Shown here: one piece after another, positions 56,811 to 64,000 of the stretch
How positions within the stretch are numbered: the stretch's first letter is position 1
Layout: the number at the start of each line of letters is the position of its first letter
Assembly (NCBI GenBank): GCA_964505555.1
Contig: CAZDIO010000020.1
Location: forward strand, 1-64,000
DNA from: CAZDIO01 sp964505555
GTDB taxonomy: Bacteria; Bdellovibrionota_C; UBA2361; SZUA-149; CAZDIO01
Length of the DNA stretch: 64,000 bases
Direction: 5' to 3'
Notes under the pieces: model-generated
What the model was told of the DNA's origin: nothing
The model's input: only the letters and a program-made list of their open reading frames with translations
Database searches by the model: none
Position numbers and translations under genes: made by a program

Positions 56811-57252
56811 AACACAGAGTTCCACAGGGTTACACAGAGTTTGGGAAAATTTAGTTGGCAAGTCTTACGATACCATTTTTCAAAGAAGAGACGTGGAAGT
56901 TGAGCAGTAAGCCTACTGGTTTTTTGCTGAGCTTTAGGTAGGTAAGCAGTTGAACCTTATGAATGGGGCTCAGCTGAGACACAGCCTTTAATTCAACAAT
57001 GACTAAATCATTTACGAGCAGATCTAAGCGATATCCGATATCGATGGTCACACCATCATAAGAGACTGGCAGTGTGACTTCAGCCAAAGCTTTCATTCCC
57101 TGCTTAAGAAGTTCGTGCTGAAGACAAACGGCATAAGGGCGTTCAAGCAGTCCTGGTCCGAGAACAGTATGAACCCGACAGGCACTCTGAATAATAATCT
57201 CAGTAATTCTATTTATTTCCATACTCTGTGTAACCCTGTGAAACTCTGCGTT
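56811..57252. mobile_element. GxxExxY element with 30-bp terminal inverted repeats
   Basis: Arms at 56811-56840 and 57223-57252 (AACACAGAGTTCCACAGGGT...; outer part the same as at 17-36) bracket a single gene in a 442-bp unit. The right arm abuts the start codon. The same arms border the internally deleted copy at 58145-58362. Confidence 0.75.
56851..57222 (-). CDS. GxxExxY protein (PD-(D/E)XK nuclease-like)
   Basis: The 123-residue protein from the ATG at 57222 carries the family motif G24-LL-E27-RP-Y30 after VHTVLGP. It also has a nuclease-like RLDLLVNDLVIVELKAVSQL (D, then E-x-K), as expected for the PDDEXK_3 group. There is no ribosome binding site: the ATG touches the terminal repeat, so translation may depend on read-through. 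Its biochemical role is not established. A second, internally deleted copy is 0.9 kb downstream. Confidence 0.85.
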   Translation of the reverse strand: MEINRITEIIIQSACRVHTVLGPGLLERPYAVCLQHELLKQGMKALAEVTLPVSYDGVTIDIGYRLDLLVNDLVIVELKAVSQLSPIHKVQLLTYLKLSKKPVGLLLNFHVSSLKNGIVRLAN

Positions 57253-57520
57253 CAATTAAAAGATCTCACAGGTATTATCGTTTGCTCCCCGATGACGAAT
57301 CCACTGCGTTATGGTAAGTAATAATATTACGGCTTGGGTAGACAGTAGAGGCATCCGTGACGTGAGTCGATCATGTGGCGGATGCCGTTATCAACTATTG
57401 GTTTTTCAATCCAAGTAGCAATTTGAGGGTGATCTCTCAAATTGCTGCTTGGATTCCCGCACTGAGGCAGCGATTCGGGGCGTGCCCGAATCTTATCAGT
57501 GCATTGGTTTGGAGTTCATT
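57253..57520. other. Intergenic stretch with hairpin (57411-57452)
   Basis: CCAAGTAGCAATTTGAG (57411-57427) pairs with CTCAAATTGCTGCTTGG (57436-57452), one mismatch, extendable by AATCC/GGATT-type flanks. It precedes the gene at 57521 by 68 bp. Confidence 0.6.
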
Positions 57521-57937
57521 ATGCCATCTTCACAATCCTTCAAAGAGGCAAAGAAACAGGTCAGCAACTGGAACGGGGTGTTCTGTTTTGGTGGTCGCGT
57601 ATATTGCCCACAGGAATGGCAGTCTGCGGTGGACGGAATGGCGCAAGATCCGGTCACGGAGGAAGCTTTGGTGCGTTTCATGTTCGGTGACCGGGCTGTG
57701 ATCGTCGCGATCAAAAGCGATCTCAGCTGGAGGAAAGTTTCCCGAATCCCGCGAACGATCTCGTGGGTGAGTCGGATTGAAGACCTTCCCCAATGTTGGA
57801 AACAGCGCGCACTAAGTTGCAATGAAATAAGCTGGGGATTTGACGACAATATGCGCTGCGCTGTGCTTGAATTTGAGATCCCGACGACACCCGCGCGACG
57901 CCCCCGCCAAACACGTGCGAAGGCTCTCGTTGTGTAA
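57521..57937 (+). CDS. Hypothetical protein bracketed by hairpins
   Basis: The 138-residue protein (MPSSQSFKEAKKQVSNWNGV...) starts 6 nt after GGAG. It is soluble, alpha/beta, with a basic tail (ARRPRQTRAKALVV). No family is recognised. The gene is more GC-rich than its neighbours. A near-perfect hairpin (57411-57452) precedes it and a perfect 20-bp hairpin (57953-58005) follows, the same plan as the gene at 16609. It may have come in as a single-gene unit. Confidence 0.6.
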   Translation: MPSSQSFKEAKKQVSNWNGVFCFGGRVYCPQEWQSAVDGMAQDPVTEEALVRFMFGDRAVIVAIKSDLSWRKVSRIPRTISWVSRIEDLPQCWKQRALSCNEISWGFDDNMRCAVLEFEIPTTPARRPRQTRAKALVV

Positions 57938-57952
57938 TTGCGGATTGGTGTT

Positions 57953-58005
57953 GAAGCCGCTATCAACAGGTTTGTCTTAATAAGGAACCTGTTGATAGCG
58001 GCTTC
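57953..58005 (+). terminator. Perfect 20-bp hairpin
   Basis: GAAGCCGCTATCAACAGGTT (57953-57972) pairs perfectly with 57986-58005 around a 13-nt loop, 15 bp after the stop codon. There is no T-run. Confidence 0.75.
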
Positions 58006-58144
58006 GCTCCTCAAGCTTCCCAGTCTCCCATGAAAAACAATTAGATTGACTGATCTTTTCTATCTACCAGTTTCTATTGTCATAGCTGTATACATTCAAA
58101 GATTCTCTGATAGCACCTGTACAACGCAAACGGTGTTCGGGTTG

Positions 58145-58362
58145 AACACAGAGTTTCACAGGGTTACACAGAGTTTGAGAAAATTAGTTAGCTATTCTTA
58201 CGATACCATTTTTTAGAGATGGGGTGTGGAAATTGAGGAGTAAGCCTACTGGTTTTCTACTGAGCTTGAGGTAGGTGAGGAGTTGGACTTTGTGAATAGG
58301 ACTTAGCTGAGATACAGCCTTTAATTCACCATACTCTGTGTAACCCTGTGAAACTCTGTGTT
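58145..58362. mobile_element. Internally deleted GxxExxY element
   Basis: Perfect 30-bp arms at 58145-58174 and 58333-58362 match those of the full element. The inside is 224 bp shorter: it jumps from TTAATTCA directly to CCATACTCTG. Even the flanking ACGGTGTTCGGGTTG and TTCAATTAAAA are shared, which suggests a duplication followed by deletion. Confidence 0.75.
58184..58331 (-). pseudogene. Truncated GxxExxY gene
   Basis: About 45 C-terminal codons remain (ELKAVSQLSPIHKVQLLTYL...GIVRIAN), close to 90 percent identical by eye to the copy at 56851. The N-terminal two thirds, including GxxExxY and the first catalytic Asp, are deleted, and the frame is fused to the terminal repeat. It is non-functional. 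Confidence 0.8.
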
Positions 58363-58524
58363 CAATTAAAAAGGCTTCTTTTGTATTATCGTTGCTAAAA
58401 ATCCTTGACGCGCAGCCGTATAGCCAAACTTTTCCGCCCGGGTTTATAAAGTTTCTCAACAATCAGTCGACAGCATGTAAGACCTTGAAACTTTAAGGAT
58501 TTACAAGAAAAGGAATCTTTTAGA

Positions 58525-58887
58525 ATGGCAATTAATCCTGTCTCTACTTCAGCAAGCTCTTTAAACACAGCACCACGAAAACGAATACAAGATGAGATTA
58601 TCTCCTCAAAGAAATCCGCTCCGCCACCAAGTTCAAAAGATGATGCAGTCTCTGTGAAGCTTTCAGATAAAGCAGCTTCACCTAAAAGAGTCTCAGTTCA
58701 GCAAGAGCTCCTCCGAGATGGGGCCGATCGAGTAAGTAGTGATCGATCAAAAGTGGCACAAGAAAAAGGTAGCGCACCGGCAGCGAGTGAAACAAAGGAA
58801 AGCGCCTCCTCGACCCCAGCCAAAGAGCGAAAGTCAGTTCAGCAAGAAATTATAGATAGTAACAAAAAACCAGCTACGATTGCCTAA
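58525..58887 (+). CDS. Disordered protein with QQE motifs
   Basis: The 120-residue protein (MAINPVSTSASSLNTAPRKR...) follows AAGGAA. It is Ser/Lys/Ala-rich and predicted disordered. Three similar motifs stand out: RKRIQDEII, RVSVQQELL and RKSVQQEII. These could be short helical binding sites. The start resembles small flagellar or secretion substrate proteins, but that is weak. No family is recognised. Confidence 0.55.
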   Translation: MAINPVSTSASSLNTAPRKRIQDEIISSKKSAPPPSSKDDAVSVKLSDKAASPKRVSVQQELLRDGADRVSSDRSKVAQEKGSAPAASETKESASSTPAKERKSVQQEIIDSNKKPATIA

Positions 58888-59064
58888 GAATCTCTAACAA
58901 AATGACGTTTCATTCCTGTCATTGCGAGCCCGAAGGCCGCCGGGCGAAGCGAAGCAATCTCGAAGCCTTATTTATAGTATGAGATTGCTTCGCTTCGCTC
59001 GCAACGACGGGAAGTTTCATGCTCTAAAATCTCTGCTCTCAAGTTCAGTGTAGTAGCGGTAAGC
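58888..59064. repeat. REP palindrome
   Basis: GCGAAGCGAAGCAATCTC (about 58944) and GAGATTGCTTCGCTTCGCTC (58981-59000) form a long imperfect palindrome with outer GTCATTGCGAG/CGCAACGAC arms. It is the same family as 36550-36579 and 51079-51220. Confidence 0.7.
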
Positions 59065-59682
59065 TTAACGCTGACCAGCGAGAACGAGTGGCCAAACAAG
59101 AAGATTAATTATAAACGACACTCCGATCGCCACAATAAAAGAGACGATGATATAGCCTATCTTCTTTTCTGCAGGCACTTCCATCATCGGCTCTACGCCA
59201 TGATAAAAGATATACAGGCCATATAAACTAAAGAGCCCACCAAGCATTAAGATCAGGGAGTGTGGAAAAATATTTAAAATCCCAGCAAGTAGCCCTGGGG
59301 TCATTGAATACGTAACTAACTTCACCGCATGAACAAGTGATTTTCTTCCTCCAAAACTTGCTGAAAGAAAATCTAACACCATGGCGATCAGATAGACCAT
59401 GGCAAGTCCGAGAGCAAAGCTGACGATCATTCCGATTAGGCCGGAAAAAAACGGTGTTCTCTGAACTCCCGCAAGCGGCACCTGGATCCCAAAAAAAACT
59501 CTGCCGATAAAACCACAGATCGCTCCTAGCGCAGAAAGTGGGATGAGATACTTAATGTAGATCTCTTTAATCGAATCTGGCTCAGACTTAATCTGCTGCC
59601 ATGTCTCTTTGGGAGAGACGATAATTGCTTTTGCGCGTGAAATAATAAACTGAACGTCAAACGGTAACTGTGAAGCAGCCAT
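59065..59682 (-). CDS. Yip1-domain membrane protein
   Basis: The 205-residue protein has the Yip1 (PF04893-type) pattern: a short amphipathic start with RAKAIIVSPKETWQQIKSEP, then five transmembrane helices from about residue 45 to the end. These include SMTPGLLAGILNIFPHSLIL and LYGLYIFYHGVEPMM. The bacterial role is unknown. It is a single gene with an AAGGAGG ribosome binding site upstream (minus strand) and no obvious partner. Confidence 0.85.
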   Translation of the reverse strand: MAASQLPFDVQFIISRAKAIIVSPKETWQQIKSEPDSIKEIYIKYLIPLSALGAICGFIGRVFFGIQVPLAGVQRTPFFSGLIGMIVSFALGLAMVYLIAMVLDFLSASFGGRKSLVHAVKLVTYSMTPGLLAGILNIFPHSLILMLGGLFSLYGLYIFYHGVEPMMEVPAEKKIGYIIVSFIVAIGVSFIINLLVWPLVLAGQR

Positions 59683-59875
59683 AGTGATCCTCCTTGAAGC
59701 CTAACTGGGGCTCACTCTATAGGAAGAGGAGGTTTGCTTCCAGCTATTTAGGCTGAAAACGTTGCAGTTTTGTCAGTAATAAGAGGAGGTTTGGGGTAAT
59801 TTCACAAAATAAACCTTCGATCTCCAAAACGCTACGTCTTGAAAAGAAACAGACATAACTCTTAAGAAGAATATT

Positions 59876-60112
59876 TTACCCCCATTTCTTTCTTTGCGGT
59901 TTCGTTCCTGCTGAGCACCCACATGCACCGCAGCGTGGGCAGCGAATCCAGTAGCAGAAACCACACCGTGCACCAAGAGAGTCTTGGAGGAGAGTTTTAC
60001 AATTAAAACATTTTGCAGTACGTCCCAATCGGTGGCCTCTTTTACGGCCCCACCTCCGAAAAGGAAAAAAGAAGTAAGAGAGATTTGAAAAAATGCGGTT
60101 ACGAAATGACAT
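59876..60112 (-). CDS. Small zinc-ribbon protein
   Basis: The 78-residue protein is taken from the ATG at 60112, with AGGAAG upstream. A basic N-terminal half (MSFRNRIFSNLSYFFFPFRR) is followed by seven cysteines in CFNC, CGFC, CPRC and GC patterns within 35 residues. This suits one or two zinc ribbons. A longer frame from 60148 is open. It is divergent from the helicase gene at 60207, so it may share its promoter region. Confidence 0.55.
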   Translation of the reverse strand: MSFRNRIFSNLSYFFFPFRRWGRKRGHRLGRTAKCFNCKTLLQDSLGARCGFCYWIRCPRCGACGCSAGTKPQRKKWG

Positions 60113-60206
60113 CGGATTCTTCCTGCATTCAATAAATACCACGCGCAAAAAAGATGTGCAATAATTTGCAAGCAGATCTTAAAATTCAAAACAGCTGATC
60201 ACGCAG

Positions 60207-63200
60207 ATGAGACGAGCTCATAAGAATTCTAAAAACTCCTTCCGCCCTTTCCCTCCCCCCCCCAAAGAGGTGAGTCAAATTATTCATTACTGGCTCGACT
60301 GTTTTCGTGACGCTGAAAGGATGGAAATTACCTCGACAGACATAAGAAATCTAGGCACAGAGCTACCGATAACCGATCTCCTCGAGGGAAGTTGTCCTCC
60401 AAATATCATTACACAACTTCAAAACAAAGCAGTTGCTGAAGAGGCAAAGCGTAGTTCACGGGGAGAAAAACTCACTTCCCGAAAAGACGAAGGTATTCTT
60501 AAAGTATTACTCTGTCCCCTTCGCCTTGTATGGAATTCTCACCTTTCTGCACGAGACCTCGACATGCCACCTTTTTTAGAGCTGTTATGGATTCCAGCCG
60601 ATCTTACGACTGAAGGTGAATTGATTCCTCCACACGGTCGGTTTCCGTGGTTTCCCCGAACACTTCTTGGACACACCGATGACGCGGATACAGTTATCAT
60701 TGGTCAATACGAAGATACGCAGAAATTTATAAAAAACTCTCCACCAATTAACTTTGATTCATGGAGAGCGTATTGGAAATGGTGTGATGAATTTTTTAAA
60801 GCCGTATGTGGAACTCGAACTTCAGAGTATTCCATGCTTCATTATCAGACTCAAAAAAATGCCTTGATCCTCATTGATACAAAAGGCGGAGGATCAACGA
60901 AAGAGGCCCGTCGCATCTACTCAGAGGTAATAGATCAAAAACGAAACGCTCCCCTACTTTTGAAGCTCACCTCTCTTAAGGAACCAAAACGGATCGATGT
61001 AAAGCAAACGGTCCCTCCCTTGCGTCAGGGAAGCCTTCTTCATCTTGGTCAGATGCAGTATGATTACCCCCTTTCCCCTGCACAGCGCCAAGCAGTACAT
61101 CAGAGTCTCCTTACTCCAGAAGGAGAGATCCTCGCGGTTACTGGCCCCCCAGGAACGGGAAAGACCACTTTTTTGCAAAGCGTTATCGCCTCACTCTGGG
61201 TTAACGCTGCTCGGAGAAAAAATGGACTTCCTCCAATCATTGTTGCCTGTGCAGGAACAAACCAAGCGGTAACAAATATTGTAAAATCATTTGAACAGGC
61301 GGCAGAAAAACCAGGACCACTTGCAGGGCGATGGCTCCCAGGGGTCAAGAGCTACGGCTGCTACTGTGTCGCTAAATCAAAGGCAGAAGAGGCTGGAGAT
61401 TTTCATATTGAGCAAAAAAATGGAGCGGGACTCTCTGCTGACATGGAGCAGTGGGAGTATGTAAATAACGCAAAAAAATATTACCTTGAGAGAGCTTCCC
61501 AGTATGCCGGGAAAGAGTTAACACTCAAAAAAGCCCTGCAATTTTTTCACGGCGAAATGTATAAAGAGATCTCCTTACTCAATGGAACCATAAATAAAGC
61601 TGCCGATCCAACTGGAATTGCTTTCTTACAAAACCTCTTTGGGATGGGAAAGCAGGTTTCAGTCAATGACTTTCAAAAAGTGCTTGGGGTTGTAGATGGT
61701 TTGCACCGGCACGCTGCGTTTCAGTTTGCTACCCATTACTGGGAAGCGCGGTGGCTGTTGGTGGTCGATGATATTGTTAATGCAAAAATCAACAAAAATC
61801 GCCAACCACAGGGCTTTTTTGGATCTCAAGAAGATTGGCAACGCCGGGCGATGATTACCCCTTGCTTTGTAGCAACATTTTCCACAGCTCCCGCATTTTT
61901 TAATTACCAACTTCCAAAAGGCGTTCCATTGATTGATCTTTTGATCGTTGATGAAGCGAGCCAGGTCTCAGCCGAAGAGGGAGCAGCATGTTTTTCACTT
62001 GCAAAACGTGCAGTCGTTGTTGGAGATCCACAACAACTTGAGCCGGTAAGGGAGATTCCTCCTTATATCGATATTGAAAATCTAAAAACGCGCGGGCTTA
62101 TACGTCGTAATGAGGAGAAAGAATTTGCTGCTCTTTCAAAAAGAGGATTAACCGCATCAGAAGGAAGTCTCATGCAACTTTCATTAATGGCATGTCCTGT
62201 TAGGGAGAACAACATGCGTGGAATATTTCTTGCAGAGCATCATCGGAGTCTGCCAGGAATTATCGCATTTTGTAACGAACTTGCTTATGGTAACCGCCTC
62301 CGTGCTACTGAAAAATCACTGGAAAATCCAATTTTTCCTCCTCTTGGATACGCACATGTTCCGGGAGTTTCAAAACGCGTTGGGCACAGTCAAGAAAACC
62401 CGCTTGAGGCACAAACCATTGCTCTCTGGCTTTCAGAAAATCGCAAACTGATCGAGGATTACTACGGTGGCGCAGTGCTTGATAAACTCGTCGCCGTAAT
62501 CACTCCGTATTTTGCCCAGAAGCGCCTCCTTCAGAATCTTCTTTATAAGACTTATCCAGAGATGACTATCGGCACCGTGCATGGACTCCAGGGAGCGGAG
62601 CGACCAATGGTGATATTTTCTCCCGTATGTGATGAAAAGGCGCGCAGTCCTTATTTTTTTGATCAAGGTGTGCAGATGTTAAATGTGGCTGTCTCTCGTG
62701 CCAAACATAGCTTTCTTGTTTTTGGTAATATGAGCATTTTTAATCCAGAGGCCAAGACCCCATCTGGACTTCTTGCAAAATTTCTATTTAAAGACTCCGG
62801 AAATGAACTTACGGGCATAACCCTCCCTTCACATCCTGATTTTAGAAAAGAAGAGATAAAGAGACTTACCACCCTTGGCGATCATCAAAAGATTCTTCAA
62901 GCGGCATTTGAGCATGCAAAACACGAGGTGCTTGTGGTAAGTCCTACAATTTCCCGGTTTGCCATCGAAGCTGACAACATTCCAGAGATGATTCGAAAGG
63001 CGAGCGATCGTGGGGTTAATGTCCTAGTTTACGTAGATCTCTATCTCAACATGAACGATAACACTAAAGAGTTTCGTCCTGCGGCAAGAATCGCCTGCGA
63101 TCTCCTTGAAGAAGCGGGAGCAAAACTCTACATAGTAAAAGGTATTCATAATAAAACGCTCACCATCGATGACGAGGTAATTATTGAAGGCTCATTTAAC

Positions 63201-63332
63201 TGGTTTTCTGCGGTGAGAAATATACAGAGCCGAACACACAAGCAGGAGCATTCCATGCAGTACACCGGCCCAAAAGCCGCAGAACAAATTCGCATCACCA
63301 AAGAAACACTTTCTTTCTTAAGAGATAAGTAG
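60207..63332 (+). CDS. SF1 helicase-phospholipase D fusion, type II Mokosh-like
   Basis: The 1041-residue protein is a DNA2/NAM7-type SF1 helicase with Walker A GPPGTGKTT (about residues 313-321), DEAS box (LLIVDEASQVSAEE), GDPQQLEPV, TVHGLQGAERPMV and NVAVSRAKHSFLVFG. A C-terminal PLD domain follows, with HxKx4D (H981, K983, D988 in HNKTLTIDDEVIIEGSFNWF). A helicase joined to a PLD nuclease is the plan of the single-protein (type II) Mokosh anti-phage system, whose two-gene form has separate proteins. I infer this from the architecture only. The ribosome binding site is weak. It stands alone. Confidence 0.8.
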   Translation: MRRAHKNSKNSFRPFPPPPKEVSQIIHYWLDCFRDAERMEITSTDIRNLGTELPITDLLEGSCPPNIITQLQNKAVAEEAKRSSRGEKLTSRKDEGILKVLLCPLRLVWNSHLSARDLDMPPFLELLWIPADLTTEGELIPPHGRFPWFPRTLLGHTDDADTVIIGQYEDTQKFIKNSPPINFDSWRAYWKWCDEFFKAVCGTRTSEYSMLHYQTQKNALILIDTKGGGSTKEARRIYSEVIDQKRNAPLLLKLTSLKEPKRIDVKQTVPPLRQGSLLHLGQMQYDYPLSPAQRQAVHQSLLTPEGEILAVTGPPGTGKTTFLQSVIASLWVNAARRKNGLPPIIVACAGTNQAVTNIVKSFEQAAEKPGPLAGRWLPGVKSYGCYCVAKSKAEEAGDFHIEQKNGAGLSADMEQWEYVNNAKKYYLERASQYAGKELTLKKALQFFHGEMYKEISLLNGTINKAADPTGIAFLQNLFGMGKQVSVNDFQKVLGVVDGLHRHAAFQFATHYWEARWLLVVDDIVNAKINKNRQPQGFFGSQEDWQRRAMITPCFVATFSTAPAFFNYQLPKGVPLIDLLIVDEASQVSAEEGAACFSLAKRAVVVGDPQQLEPVREIPPYIDIENLKTRGLIRRNEEKEFAALSKRGLTASEGSLMQLSLMACPVRENNMRGIFLAEHHRSLPGIIAFCNELAYGNRLRATEKSLENPIFPPLGYAHVPGVSKRVGHSQENPLEAQTIALWLSENRKLIEDYYGGAVLDKLVAVITPYFAQKRLLQNLLYKTYPEMTIGTVHGLQGAERPMVIFSPVCDEKARSPYFFDQGVQMLNVAVSRAKHSFLVFGNMSIFNPEAKTPSGLLAKFLFKDSGNELTGITLPSHPDFRKEEIKRLTTLGDHQKILQAAFEHAKHEVLVVSPTISRFAIEADNIPEMIRKASDRGVNVLVYVDLYLNMNDNTKEFRPAARIACDLLEEAGAKLYIVKGIHNKTLTIDDEVIIEGSFNWFSAVRNIQSRTHKQEHSMQYTGPKAAEQIRITKETLSFLRDK

Positions 63333-63344
63333 CGCCCACAATTG

Positions 63345-64000
63345 TCATGGCGCGGTTGCGGGCTGCAGTAACTCTCGTCGCACCCTCTTCCGTTCGCGCT
63401 CAATTTGTTCCGGCGATGCTCCAAGATTTACCAGGATCTCTTCTGTTAAGGCGAGGGCAACTTCTGCTTCTCCAGAAAAGACACTCCTCAAACCTTCCTC
63501 TCTCAGTGCAGAAAGTTCCCGTATATACATGGTGCGAGCCATGATGCGAATTGATGGGTTTAGCTCTCGTGCAGTACGAATAATCTCTTCCCGAGCCGGA
63601 AGACTTGAAGCACTCAAAATAAGACTACCAGCTCTTGAAATCCCTGCCTCTTCAAGAACATTTCGATGACTTGCATCTCCATAAATCGCCCGGACCCCTT
63701 GTGCAAGTAAACTTCGAGTTGTTTCAACATTGAGTTCGACGATCGTGCAGACGATTCCATTTTCAACAAGCAATCTCGTTACTGTTTGCCCCACCGGACC
63801 ATATCCAATCACTATCGCATGATGCAAAGAAGGATCCTCTATTCCCTCAAGGGCCTCCATTTCCATGGAAGAAAATTGTTTGCGGAGCTTTTTTGTAAAC
63901 CAGCGAGAAAGTCGAGGGCTTTTTGATATCCATGAATCCAACGGATCAATCAGTCGATATAAAATAGGATTGAGCGTTATTGAAACAATCGCCGTAGCAA
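63345..64000 (-). CDS. Kef-type cation/H+ antiporter, C-terminal part (partial)
   Basis: The gene runs off the right edge, so only about 218 C-terminal residues are seen. The first visible part (TAIVSITLNPILYRLIDP) reads as the end of the membrane antiporter domain. It is followed by a linker and a TrkA-N/RCK domain with the Rossmann motif VIGYGPVGQTVTRLLVENG and the acidic VELN. Kef and YbaL-like transporters use this domain to gate K+/H+ exchange. The stop at 63345 lies 12 bp beyond the stop of the convergent helicase gene. Confidence 0.85.
   Translation of the reverse strand, partial: ATAIVSITLNPILYRLIDPLDSWISKSPRLSRWFTKKLRKQFSSMEMEALEGIEDPSLHHAIVIGYGPVGQTVTRLLVENGIVCTIVELNVETTRSLLAQGVRAIYGDASHRNVLEEAGISRAGSLILSASSLPAREEIIRTARELNPSIRIMARTMYIRELSALREEGLRSVFSGEAEVALALTEEILVNLGASPEQIERERKRVRRELLQPATAP

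Noticed and set aside
57496..58014. Minus-strand frame of 172 codons
   Set aside because: It is antisense to the better supported gene at 57521 and ends in the hairpin region.

Overview
The window looks like the chromosome of a Gram-negative bacterium of moderate to low GC content. Signal peptides, lipoboxes, a CuA/heme respiratory chain and clear GGAGG-type ribosome binding sites support this. The 16S gene has the general look of an uncultured deltaproteobacteria-like lineage, but I cannot place it further without a search.

Left third (1-20,700) is an accessory, repeat-rich region. Most genes here are short orphan ORFs: several tiny secreted Cys-rich proteins, a lipoprotein, a single-TM protein, a methyltransferase, a VapBC-type toxin-antitoxin pair with a palindromic operator, a protein with three internal repeats, and an N-terminal remnant of an RHS/SpvB-like protein. 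Between them lie at least three repeat families. One is a roughly 115-bp MITE-like unit in five copies (about 13,600, 15,200, 17,700, 17,850 and 19,300). Another is a REP-like motif with the core GCTTAACTTAATGCCATTC. The third is an inverted-repeat family that elsewhere carries GxxExxY nuclease-like genes. Two transposase remnants (IS4 and IS110 type) are each cut off at the end of a MITE-like unit.

Centre-left (20,700-35,240) is an anaerobic nitrogen-oxide respiration island. On the minus strand are nirK (with a fused cytochrome c domain), nirV and a Sco copper chaperone, then hemN, the B12-dependent ribonucleotide reductase nrdJ and an Fe-S Rrf2 regulator. Divergently, on the plus strand, is a six-gene run: a small TM subunit, a CuA subunit II, a heme-copper subunit I in which the active-site Tyr is replaced by Gln (so more likely a NO reductase than an oxidase), a TM-Sco protein, a cytochrome b/ferredoxin/MvhD-like fusion, and an NnrS-like protein. 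Together these predict nitrite to NO to N2O respiration, plus anaerobic heme and deoxynucleotide synthesis.

Centre (36,370-44,240) is one rRNA operon on the minus strand with no tRNA in the spacer. The 23S gene is interrupted by four insertions with group I intron hallmarks, inferred at E. coli positions 1917, 1931, 2473 and 2511. They lie in two close pairs, with internal exons of only 14 and 38 nt. Two of them carry LAGLIDADG endonuclease genes.

Right part (44,765-64,000) holds a divergent UvrA paralogue facing an atypical response regulator, small stress-type envelope proteins, a heme c lipoprotein, and a DUF58 / transglutaminase / TPR / MoxR operon. It also has an intact and an internally deleted GxxExxY element, a Yip1-family protein, a helicase-phospholipase D fusion resembling the type II Mokosh anti-phage protein, and the C-terminal part of a Kef-type antiporter that runs off the window.
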